Assembly: GCA_022453515.1 (NCBI GenBank)
Contig: JAJNNY010000016.1
Location: 186,001-250,000, forward strand
Source of the DNA: Astrocystis sublimbata
Lineage: Eukaryota > Ascomycota > Sordariomycetes > Xylariales > Xylariaceae
Length of the DNA stretch: 64,000 nucleotides
Direction of reading: 5' to 3'
Shown here: one piece after another, positions 1 through 10,475 of the stretch
How the letters are laid out: every line of letters begins with the position of its first letter
Position numbering within the stretch: the first letter of the stretch is position 1
Made by a program: the position numbers and the translations under genes
Notes under the pieces: generated by a model
Told to the model about the DNA's origin: nothing
What the model saw: only the letters and a program-made list of their open reading frames with translations
The model's database searches: none

Positions 1-1166
1 GTTGGTGGGGGTGTTGGGGGTCTGGGATGGGCTTGCAGCTCAGCAAATGCCTCCGGTACCTTTCCGGCTGCCTCGCGGTCAAATGGAGATTCGGTATCTT
101 CATCTGCAGCTGCCCGCAATGGCGGCGCGGGGAGTGGCTTGTTCACATCTGTTGTTGCAGAGTCGAAGCTAGCTTTCCGCGGAGCCGCTCCCGATGGCGA
201 AGACGGGCCACCAGACGTGGATGAAGCTGTGGGTGGCACATTACCAGAATTCGAGTCTGTCCCCAATTCAATCTTTATGAGCTTGCCATGCCTGGAGCTG
301 GGAGGGGCTGGCTTCTTGCGCACAGAGGGAGAGGAGCCGAGTGTCGACGAAGCCGAAGGCAACACACCTTTGCGGTCTTCAGGGGCCTCGGAGTCAGATA
401 TCTCATGAGATGTCCTAGGTGTTCCCTGCAAAGCATCAAACATAGATTGTCTCGAAATTGAGCTTGCGTCTGTGGTACTGGCACCATCTGGTAAAGCTCT
501 GAGAGAATGGGCCGCCGTGTAATGGGTCCCAGCTGAATCTTGGTTTGTCTGAGCAGTATCGAGTACATTGGAATAGCCCGTCAGCAGCAGGCGCTTAAAA
601 GAGTTAACATCAAGTGACCCCTTGGTAGCATTCGTCGTCGTGGTAGTAGGTTCAGCATCATGTGGCTGTCCCTTTCCTTCGATGTCCTGCAGTGTCCTGG
701 CAAAAGGATTCGGGGGTATCTGAGGAAGGGGGGGCTCGGCGGCAAGCTCGCTGTCTGGATCAAGGGATACAGCATCAAACGGGTCGATATTTTGAATGTC
801 GCCGTTGCTGGAGTCGCTCACGCTATCATCATCCCGGTCGTCATCCTCCTCAAACTGCTCAAGCGTAGGGAATCGGGTTACGGGAATAACATCTTCGGGC
901 GACGAGGGGGGTGGAGATTGCACGCGCACTTTCTTGACGATCTTCTTGGGTCTCTGTTGCACGGGCTGCTCTTCTTCGTCCCGTCTTTCGTGGTCGGGCA
1001 CGGCAGACTTGAAGGTAGTGAAGGGAGGTCGAACCGTGGTGGTAGGCGAAGCCGAGGATCCGTTGATGCCGAAGCTCCCGAAGCTCCCGCTCGAGGAAGA
1101 TGGGGCGGAGTTCCCAGATGCCGCACCCGGCTTCCGACGAAAGGGGTTGCTGGTTTGTGAAGACAT
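1..1166 (-). CDS. Conserved fungal Ser/Pro-rich protein, N-terminal part (runs off the left edge)
   Basis: An open frame runs without a stop from an ATG at 1166 to the window edge, giving 388 codons of the N-terminal part. The protein starts MSSQTSNPFRRKPG and is low-complexity and probably disordered: Ser/Pro-rich, with a basic patch (KKIVKKVRVQ), an acidic run (EEDDDRDDDS) and Pro-rich runs near the edge. NPF tripeptides (NPFRRK, NPFART) and a DPF tripeptide are visible; such motifs can bind EH-domain and adaptor proteins of endocytosis, but that role is only a guess here. Two blocks, SLDVNSFKRLLLTG and TTDASSISRQSMF, look like conserved blocks of an uncharacterised ascomycete family. No catalytic domain is present in this part. 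I do not know the function. The C-terminal part lies outside the window. Confidence 0.75.
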   Translation of the reverse strand, partial: MSSQTSNPFRRKPGAASGNSAPSSSSGSFGSFGINGSSASPTTTVRPPFTTFKSAVPDHERRDEEEQPVQQRPKKIVKKVRVQSPPPSSPEDVIPVTRFPTLEQFEEDDDRDDDSVSDSSNGDIQNIDPFDAVSLDPDSELAAEPPLPQIPPNPFARTLQDIEGKGQPHDAEPTTTTTNATKGSLDVNSFKRLLLTGYSNVLDTAQTNQDSAGTHYTAAHSLRALPDGASTTDASSISRQSMFDALQGTPRTSHEISDSEAPEDRKGVLPSASSTLGSSPSVRKKPAPPSSRHGKLIKIELGTDSNSGNVPPTASSTSGGPSSPSGAAPRKASFDSATTDVNKPLPAPPLRAAADEDTESPFDREAAGKVPEAFAELQAHPRPPTPPP

Positions 1167-4116
1167 GATGACGAAAGGCGCTTGCAGGCCCGGGTCGGTC
1201 AAATCATGCGCTGGTATCTTGGAGACAGCTATATCATAGCGATAGCCATGGCACGCACTGCGGGCGCAAAGGCAAGGACAGCCACACGGATCAATTCCCG
1301 AGTCCCACGCCTTAGCCTCTGGCCTGGACCTTGGGAGTACTACTGGCAAGAGGCGATGGCGGCAATGCTGAGGCTGGCTATTGGCTATTGGGTATTGGGT
1401 ATTGGCCAGTGCTGGTTGCACCTGGCTGGGTCGGGTCGAGGCCGGGTCGGACTTGGTCGGCGTCGTTGTTGTGAAGCTGCAAAGCGGCGAAGCTGTGAAG
1501 CTGTGAAGCTGTACAACTATCTGGGTGGTGAGGTGGTGAGGTACCTGTGAGAGGTGGTGAGATGGGAGGGGAGGGGGAGGGGTCCTCGGGGTCCTTGATG
1601 CCAACAGCTCGGCGTGCAATGACTATTCGTCGGCGTGCATATCAGTCGCACGCAATGGCATTGCACCACATAATACGGCACGAGAGCACACGGCAGGGCA
1701 AGGCAAGGTAAGGTAGGGGCAGCAGAGGCGACGTGTTGCAGCCTGCCTGACCTGTGTCTGTTGCGCTGATTATATCGGGAAGGCCGGCGATGCGTTGCGG
1801 GCGACGGGCGACGGGCGATGGGCGATGGGCGATGAGCGACGACAGGGTTGGGTTGTTTGTCTATGTCTATGTCTATGAGAATGACAGATGGTATAGAGAC
1901 CAAGCTGCAGAGTGGGCAGAGAACTTGGAAGACTTCCAAAGGTTAGGTACTCGCTAACGGATTGGATGGGAGTAGGGATAGAATGACAGAACCGAAGCTG
2001 CCTACTGCATCTACTTTTACCGCAGGCGACTAGGCTACCTTCCGACGCCGCCGATGCCACTGCCCAGCATTGGGCAATGGTGTTTAAGATAAACGTTGTG
2101 CTGAGCCTACCTAGGTAGTGTTAGGGACCACCCCCGTCCGTGGGGGGTAACGGCCTGGTCACGCTCAGACACACCAGACAAGGGGGGCATTACAGTACGT
2201 CGTTACCTTTGGTTACCTACTTACCAACTAGGTACCTAATAGGTAAGCGCCTACCAACCTGTGACACGCCTATTGTTACCTGACTTGGCATGCGTCCTCC
2301 CGTTGTTACCTACCTACATATGTAGACACTCTCGGAACCTAAGTTGTTGCCTGCAAGTTAAAATTAAATTTGAGTAATGGGTTTGCTTTCTGCCTGATCG
2401 AACCGTTATATCTTTACGACACAATACATCTCTTTATTCTGGTAACATGGACATGCCATCGTAGGCGTGGCTACGGAAACTAGGACTAATTTAGCGAAGG
2501 CCATTCCGATAGTGAAACTCCCACTGTTTTTAGGTACAGATAGAGTATGCATTCTCTGGATCCAGAGACGTTTGCCGTCTGCACCTGAAGCAGACCAGGC
2601 TGTATGTACCCTTATACTCCCTCACACCCATATCATCTCTCCAGGCTCAGACCTAGCTGATCTGTGCAGCTCTGATCCTGAAGGACATCCGGGAAAAAGA
2701 CAAATACAGAGAACCAAGGCAGACCCCATCCAACACTCCCAGCCCACGTCCAAGTCCGAGCCCAACTGCCACGGCCGCACATCCTATCCCAAACTCACCA
2801 AACCATCCAAGCCCAAACGCATGCCACCAAAGCATACCCTCACTCACTTAAGTCTTACATAGACAGGCTGAATAGCTGCAAGTATTAGTAAAACAATGTG
2901 AAACACGATACGTCAAGGGAATATAGGAATTTATTAGAAGTGTATAAGTATTGCGAGGATATACTGCTGTCACAATAAAATCCATAATGGCATTGCCGAT
3001 GCAGCAAGGGCTTTCCCCAGGTAACTCCAAGCTAGAGCTGCAAATCATTGGATCGACAGCAACAAGACATGCAGCATGCAGCTGGACACAAACGCACCTA
3101 GGTAGGCTACAGACACTCTGCTCGATTACAGTTTCCACGTTATCCTACCTGTTCTACAGTCATTAGTGATTCAGATTATTACCCTTGGACTTAGGCAGGT
3201 TTTAGCCATATTTGCTAATTATCTGGACTAGAACGAGTTGGATCAATACTGGACTACTTGCCCACAGTACTGGTATCCAGACCTGGTTCATAGGACCAAA
3301 TGATCAATGACATTGGAGCACAATCGCACAATCGCGTGGTCTAGTCATTAGATGCATATAGGTAACTACTATTTCACACGCATATCGCAGATCGGGCGCG
3401 GCGCGTGGACGCATACCTAGGTATGCGTACACGTACCTTACGGCAACAAGGGTCAGAGTGGAGCAAGGTACGGGCCAAACTTGCAAGCACGAACCGGCTG
3501 CCGTCAGGACGGAGGCATGCGAGCATGGGGGGTGGCCCGCACCTCACACGTGACCGTCCTTATCCACAATACCAGAGCTGACTGCCGGATCGGGGTCTAT
3601 GTCAACAACCCAGTCAACCTTGGCACTCCCCCCTCTCCCGAAAAACGCGTCTAAGGAGCGTAGTGTACGCTTTCTTTAAGGAATGAATGAATGTTCTACA
3701 CAATGCGGTCCTCCGAGCTTGCACAAAAGCACTCGAAATACCAGAAAAGCGCAGAGAGCCGCAATGAATGTAACAGTGCAAAATGCATTGGTATAATTAC
3801 AGGGTGTAGCATCATCATTCGTAAGCCCTTCGCCCTGAGAATGTGCAGACCGCCCCGCCAACACTAGAAATCTACACGCTTGCCAATGTGAAGCAGAGTC
3901 GTTGACAACACTCCGAGTCAATGTAATGCCTTCGGGCAAGCCGCCCATCCCACCTGCTCAGAAAGCAATCAAATATGTCCTTAACCCCTTGCATGATAAG
4001 CCATCACGTGTTGTGCGTGCTCGCATCTCTTCAAAACCGTAAAACCCCAAACGCCAGTTGACCAACCACCAAGCCGGACCGAGAAAGATCAAAACACCAA
4101 AACCAGGAGAGAGCTA
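1167..4116. other. Intergenic region between the left-edge gene and histone H1
   Basis: No supported gene. The first 900 bases are the upstream region of the left-edge gene and are full of short tandem repeats (CTATTGGGTATTGGG near 1380, GTGAAGCT near 1490, a 7-bp array at 1801-1841, GTCTAT at 1859-1877). TACCTAGGTA palindromes lie at 2108-2117 and 3414-3423, with a near-copy at 3096-3104. Frames at 2467-2862 and 3676-3948 lack family features and splice support. Confidence 0.5.
1801..1841. repeat. 7-bp tandem repeat, GCGACGG/GCGATGG, about six copies
   Basis: Six consecutive units of GCGAYGG, with small variation at the last unit, lie upstream of the left-edge gene. A 6-bp GTCTAT repeat follows at 1859-1877. 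Confidence 0.85.
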
Positions 4117-5246
4117 CTATGATGCGGCCTCGGCCTTAGCTTCCTTCTTGGGCGCCTTTTCCTTTTTTGGTGCGGCTGTCTTTGGCGCAGCAGCCCTCTT
4201 TCCTGCAGGCTTGGCGGCTGTCTTCGCAACACGGCCAGACTTGGTCTTTGTTAAAGCAGCAGGCTTGTCAGCAGCAGCAGCAGGTGCCTGTCCAGGTTTT
4301 AGCTTGTGAATGTTCGACCAACGTGGCAGATCTCTTACGTCTTTCTTAGCAGCAGCCGCCTTTTTAGGGGCGGCCTTCTTGGGCGCTGCAGCCTTCTTTG
4401 CGGCGGGCTTCTTCTCGCCGGCATCCTTCTCCTTCTTGGCCGCAGGCTTCTTGGCAGTGGTCGCCTTCTTAGCAGGCTCCTTCTCCTTCTTGGGAGCAGC
4501 CTTCTTCACCTCCTTCTCGCCCTCCTTCTTGGGCGCGGGCTTGCTAGCAGCCGTCTTGTGTTGCTTGGAGAGCTTGGTGGTGCCAGAAGGACCTAGTGTG
4601 GTGTTAGAGTTGTTGATGATATGTGGTGTATCACCTTCATAAGATGATGATGCCATCGAGAATACATACCCTTGGGCTGTTCAAAGATTCCCTTGTCTAC
4701 ACCTGCCTTCAATGCCCTGTTGAAAAGCGAATCGAACATAACATCGCCGGCATTGATGGTGTTGTTGGCCTTGACATATTTCTTTAATGATTGACGACTA
4801 TGATCGTTAGCGCCGTGTTCACCATTAGACAGTGGAATGGGTGGCACTCATGAGTCAAGTACATACCTAGAACCTGTCCTGTCCTTGAGCTGTGAGATGA
4901 GACGAGAATGAATTAGCGACGTGGACGAATAAATGATATGAAGCCGACGGTCTGGTATGCCATCATATGCAAGGCCAAGACGAGGACATGCTACCATGCA
5001 CGCTTCCCCTATGGCATTAAGGCCAAGGGAGACTCGATGCGCCGTAGACAAAGGGGAAAGGAGTATTTACAGCAACAATAGCATCAGTAATCATATCCTG
5101 CGAAGATGTCAGTCACACGAGTTCAACAAAGGTTGGCCGAGTTGTCCGGTCCAAAGAGTGACTGTACATACCTGATAAGACGCATGAGGGGCGCTCTTGG
5201 TCTTGGGGGCTGCAGCAGCGCCGCCTTCTGCCTTCTTGGGAGCCAT
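4117..5246 (-). CDS. Linker histone H1
   Basis: Binds linker DNA at the nucleosome dyad and compacts chromatin in the nucleus. Five exons on the minus strand: 5172-5246, 5071-5097, 4867-4889, 4670-4797 and 4117-4592. All joins keep frame and use GTATGT or GTAAAT donors and AG acceptors. The start MAPKKAEGG precedes the winged-helix H15 domain, which reads SYQDMITDAIVA, then LKDRTGSSRQSLKKYVKANN (exons 3-4), then a segment with MFDSLFNRALKAGVDKGIF. The C-terminal tail of about 150 residues is typical AKP-rich H1 sequence, with repeated PKK, AAKK and PAKK, ending KKEAKAEAAS. The product is about 242 aa, as expected for a fungal H1. Exons 2 and 3 are only 27 and 23 nt and both fall inside the globular domain, so automated prediction could miss them. 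The identification is very secure; the micro-exon joins are strongly supported by recovery of the continuous H15 motif. Confidence 0.95.
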
Positions 5247-8200
5247 TGCGCAGGGTGGAATTGTGCGGTAATGGGGTTGGAAAGTAGTGATGTGGGTTGG
5301 ACAGGTTGAGAGACAAGATCTCGAACAATGCGATTCGAATTATATCAGGTAATGCACGGTTGGTTTGCGACGCGACGAGAGCGAGGAAGATGAGAGAAAA
5401 CAAGAAGGGGAGGGATGTGTCGCTGGCGGCGCGTCGGCGAGCAGGTGAGATCTTATAGTAAAGTGGGGGGGTGGAAGGTGCAGAGCGCAATCAGTAAACC
5501 AATTCTCTGGGGCAAGCCTGGGTTTTTGCTGCCCTGCTGTGTTGGGAGGATCAGGCGCGCCCCGGCTGGCCTGACAGCCCTGTCGGGGTTGCTGCCAGCA
5601 CTTACAGTACTCGTACTTACAGTGGACTATCGATTACTGGGTCCGTCAACTTCAAATTGGAGAATCGAATCGCTCCCCCCGATCTCCCACCTCCCAGTTT
5701 TCCTCACTCAACCCGTCCGGCCTGCTCACACCTCCATCACCAGTTGCCCGTCTCGTCCCGTTCTTTTTCTGCCATGTTTTCAATTCCTCGATGATTTTCG
5801 CCATTTCTCGCATCCACCGCTTCCGAGACCCCGGCCTTAGGCCCTGGCTGGCTGCTATCACTCTCTCTCTAGTTTCCAAACTTCTAGTGTCCAGTGTCCA
5901 GTGTCCACGCGTTCGTCGGCATGTTGCGCCAATTATCGTGACCGTATACTAGTAGTAGATGGAGTTGCAAGACACCCATCTTTGCCAGCCAATCCGCTTC
6001 CTGTTGCTCTACCGCAGTCAATCTATGCCCAGGTCGAGGTAGAAAACCACAGGAAATGGTAAGCTGCCTGGCGGGTATCCACGTGTGTGTGTGTGTGTGT
6101 GTGTGTGCATGTATGTATAGGTATCTATAATGGATCTGTATGCATCACAACATCTGGCGGCGCATGTCGAGAGTGTTTTGGTTTTGAGCCATCTTCATCT
6201 CGGCACGGCATGTTGTCTTGCATGTTCCCTCTGCCCCACGAGTGGCCGACGGGGAGGACGGAGCAAGCGAATGGCAGCTCAACCCGTAGCAGGCGGCGAT
6301 ATGATGGGTGCAGCTGTTGCTGTTGCTCACTGGGGACTCGGGAGCGGAGCTGGCTCGGCTGGCTCGACTCGCGACGTTGCTTGACGTAGGTGTTGATTTA
6401 ATTCTTGAAACACCTGCTGTTTTGCCCCCTTTCGGCTTAGACAGATCGCAAGTGCACCTTCTATTCCGGTAGCGCTAAAGAGGCGTGTGCCGTTTTGACA
6501 CATCGCACAGCCTCTGCCGGCGTGGCGACAGCCAATCACGTAGCTCGAAGCTTATAGACCGGGTCCTCCGGCGGGCCCCATGGTGATCTGGAGTCTGGGC
6601 CGGGCACGGGAGCGCGCCCTCTCTCCCTGCCACACCTCGCTGCCCAGGTGGAAGTTCTGTCTGGCCTTCTTCTCCTCGTGCGCCCCCGGCACTCGCCAAG
6701 CAATATCGTGTCCCACCAGGTCATCAATAGCTCTAGTGCCCGATTTGTTCACGTCGAATTTTCTGATTGGCCACAGACGAGCGCGCCAGTTGTATACTCC
6801 AACTCGGATCAAATCATGCGCCTCCGTCTTGAACTCGAACGTCGCTCGCCCACGCATCCCCCCTCCTTGAGCCTAATCCATCCCGGGTCCTCGTCCTCGC
6901 CTTCTCGCTGTTCATCCATCAACCTCCTACCCTTCTTCACCGATCCGGCCCTCGTCCAGCATGCCCAGCATGCCAGGCTGCACATTTCCCACCCTTGCTA
7001 CCCTCGTTGCGCGCGCTCAAATCTTTCCCAGCCTGCGGCCACCCGTCCCACGTGCACGTGGTCTGTGTTCTTGAAGCCAGATGTAATCCCATTTGCGTGC
7101 CGAGTCTGGTGTAGCCATCTACATATCACGCATCCCATTCCAAGCAAAGCATTTCGGTCGCACTCGAAAGAATGGGATCGAACTCTCGCTTTCAGGGCCC
7201 GCGATGTCTCGGGCGATGATCTCGTTCACGGCTATGCTGCAACTAACAAGAAGTCCTCTGTAGCATGCCTCGTAGGTAGTACTTGGGTCGTGTTGCGCTG
7301 CACACCAGCCCGGGTGCCCGGATCCAAGGCATTCACCGCAACCCACATATTCCAATTTCAACTTTGAAATTATGGCCACGCTTTGCACCTACAGCACAGC
7401 GTCGAAATCGGACGACATAACACCATTGATTAAACTCAAACAGAAGCTATCCCCTTCCCCGCCACCAAGACTTATTGAGCACCATCGCTCGGCCCTAGTA
7501 TCGCCGGTCGCATTGTACGTAGGTCCTGAACCGTGACATATCTTCTGCACAGCCATGCTAGGTTGCAATATCACTTTCGCCCAGCTTTACTCGGTCGATT
7601 TCGTTGCCTCCGCTTCTTTTGGAGCATTTGCAGGTTATGTTTCAACAACTACGACTCAACGGCGAAACCAGATGACCCATTCCAGAGCTGGGCCGAGAGA
7701 ACACGCACTTCAGCGAAGCCAACGCAGTCCAACCGGCCTCCTCCGAATTAGGTCACACCAGCACTTGTTGCGGGGGAGGGATGTGTGGGTTCAGCATCAC
7801 GCAAATACGTATCGTCAACTTGTCCTTTCATAGGACATGTATTCGGTGTAGGTCGTGGTGTTGCTTGGTGGCGAGACTGAAACGAAATAAGTTTTGAGGT
7901 ATGCCGTGGACCTCCAGTAACACGCTCGACACGTGCGCGCTTGCCTACCTTGCTTATCGTGTTCTGCCCGTGCTCAACAACCAAGGTGCGCCCATTGTGT
8001 CGCCACCCACAACACCTAGCTGCGCCAACACCATGTGCCCTCGTGTCTTGAATCTGTTGTTCTGCTTGTTGTGAGCCGCTGCTACGCCAGAACATACGTC
8101 TAGTTTGGCTTGACTTCATTATTGCGCACGCTAGGGTTGACGAGCAAAAGATGGTATTCAAATTGGCTGACAGCTGAGTGCACGGCACTGAAGCATTCTG

Positions 8201-9145
8201 CCAGTGGCTTGCTTGTGGCTTGTTGTGTCACGCTGCGTCGTTTATCATGGGAGTAACTTACCAAGCTTCAACCGATCCCAACTCATGTCCAATTCGCCTT
8301 TGTGGCAGCCATCGTTTTATCTGCGCATGTCTAAAACTAGACCTCAAAATTGTTGAAGTAGATTCATTCGAAACCGAGGGCCCTCTCCAAGTTGGTATGG
8401 ATAAACCTTTGAATAGGGGTCTTGGTTGGACCAGGTGCCAGGCCCCAGGGCCGCACCAATGTGATGCTTTTGTGGGAACTCCAAATGACAAAGACTCAAG
8501 TCGCAACAAGCACCTTGGCATGCTCAGCATGCATGCTTGGGTGGGATAGTGACGATAGGTGGCACTAATCGATTAGCACGATGCACCCATTCTTTTGTAT
8601 TTAAAGCCGGGGTCGTTGCACCACAAGAAGCACATGTAAGTCGACCGAGATATTATCTTTGTCGAGGCACTCGGCACTGTAGAGTAAAGACCACAATCAA
8701 CTATTGATTTCTGTTCCACTGACATGACACTAGTCAAGCAAAGTTCTTTCATGATCACCGACCGAAGAAGCGTCTTCTTCTGCCACGCAATATCAAAATG
8801 GGGTCCTCCGTGATGTCATTGTACCCGCGCCAATCATCCGCCTCGGCGACGGTTCTCGGCGAGGCTGATGGGACGCTCTTTAGGGCAGGAGGAGGACAAT
8901 CACAGCCATGATTCGCTTAGTAAACTGGGGATGAGGTCCGAAATTATCGATGTGCAGCGCTTGTCCGCGCTTTCTTGATGTTCTAGTAGCTGTGGCCGAG
9001 ACTTGTCGCGACATTCGCTTTCTCCGCTTCTTCATTTCCAGCTGAACTCATCCCGCTTCAGGTGAAAATACATCACATACATGAAATCATTTAGACATAA
9101 TAAAAGTAACATCACGTCATCCTTGATTGACCCTTGAGACCCAAA
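5247..9145. other. Intergenic region, divergent promoters of histone H1 and the PAQR protein
   Basis: No supported gene. It contains the H1 promoter side, with CT-rich stretches at 5650-5880, a GT microsatellite at 6083-6107, and a C/CT-rich stretch at 6840-7080 that resembles a fungal 5' leader but opens no long frame. The longest frame (6648-7367, plus) is compositionally biased and resembles no family I know. Confidence 0.5.
6083..6107. repeat. GT dinucleotide microsatellite, about 12 units
   Basis: An uninterrupted run of GT units, followed by degenerate GTATGTATAG sequence. It lies in the region upstream of histone H1. Confidence 0.95.
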
Positions 9146-10475
9146 ATGTCATCGGACGCCCCGGCCCCAATTGAGGTTGAGCAGAAAGCTCCCAGCCGCC
9201 GCGATTCCTCGGATAACGAAAAGCGCTTGGAGCCGTGGGTAGACGCCAGTGCGGTAGAGAGCACGCAGCCCTGCGAATCGAGGCTGATTTCGTACTTGGA
9301 GCTTCCCGTCTGGCATCAAGACAACCCCTTCATACGTCATGGGTACCGGTCAATTTCACGCAGTACGACGGCCTGCATACGGAGCCTGACTTATCTGCAC
9401 AACGAGACCCTCAACATCTACACGCATCTGATACCAGCGGCTCTTGCTCTGTTCGTCGGTGAGGCATGGGTTCTCGCGTATCTGGGACGGCAGTATGAGG
9501 ACCTTGGCGCGAGGGACTACGCAATATTCGCTGTTCTCCTGTCAGCTGCAGCCGTGGTGAGTTAGTTGTGCTTGGATGGTTTACCCCATTTCGATCCGCA
9601 CGGAGTGCGAGTCTACCCATATTCTACGAGTAGGAACTGACTCGTAGCACAACAGTGCCTCGGTATCTCAAGCGCGTATCATACGTTGATGAGTCACTCG
9701 CAAGAAGTCGAGGCGCGCTGGTTGCGACTGGACTTTGTGGGTATAATTGTCCTCATTGTGGGATCGTTCGTATCGGGAATTTACGTCGGCTTCTGGTGTG
9801 AGCCGACAGAGCGCAAGATATACTGGGCCATGAGCGCGTCTTTGGGTGTTGTGAGCTCGTTGGTCATGCTCATGCCCACCCTCCAAGGGCCTAGGTGGCG
9901 AACCTTGCGTCTTTCCGTGTTCATTGTGACTGGTCTGTCCGGTTTTGCGCCTATCATTCAGTCAGTCCTCTCGAGCCTTTCCTTCTTCGACGTAGCAAGG
10001 ACGTCGCTTCATATAGTTCATATTCCTATGCAAGCCCTCAACGCACTCTACGCATACAACACTGGCTATGGGTGATAGATTCTGACTCCTTGTATTTGAC
10101 AGTGGTATCTATCTCGTTGGGTTCGCCCAGATGGTCAAGCAGTCAGGACTGCCATACTATTTTGCCGAGGGCGGCATCTTCCTTATCGGTGCCATCACTT
10201 ATGCTGTAAGTCAAAACTCGGCCACCTCAGTGATGCTATTTGGCTATGAATATTTTGGCACATTTTGGGGACACCAGAAGCTATACAGACTGGGTGCGGC
10301 ATGCTAATCCTGAATATAGTCTCGTTTCCCAGAGCGTATGAAACCTGGAACTTTCGATATAATTGGGTCATCACACCAAATATTTCATATTCTAGTGGTG
10401 ATAGCTACGATCGTACACCTTTGTGGTGTCTTGGACGCATTCGACTATAATTACCACAACAGGCAATGCACATAG
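9146..10475 (+). CDS. PAQR / AdipoR-like (hemolysin III superfamily) seven-helix membrane protein
   Basis: A member of the progestin/adipoQ receptor family, related to yeast Izh proteins that affect zinc and lipid homeostasis. Four exons: 9146-9556, 9656-9960, 10103-10205 and 10320-10475, giving 324 aa. Family landmarks are in order: HGYR, TYLHNE, SSAYHT (His146), LDFVGI (Asp163), GLSGFAPIIH, YYFAEGG, SRFPER and SSHQIFH (His292, His296). The three His plus the Asp are the expected metal site and support hydrolase-type PAQR chemistry (ceramidase-like in AdipoRs, from family knowledge). The second intron (9961-10102) was chosen because it rebuilds the conserved APIIH codon across the junction; reading through it hits a stop near 10075. 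The N-terminal 60 residues are hydrophilic. The start is the ATG at 9146. The exact ligand or substrate is unknown. Confidence 0.92.

Noticed and set aside
6648..7367. A 239-codon plus-strand frame
   Set aside because: It runs through a C/T-rich stretch, has no domain or conserved motif, and has competing frames on both strands; it is more likely promoter-like DNA.
10078..10102. A very short 31-nt intron starting at GTGATA, or a GC-AG intron, in the PAQR gene
   Set aside because: Both keep frame but leave out the conserved APIIH junction; the intron 9961-10102 restores it and has a GTCAGT donor.
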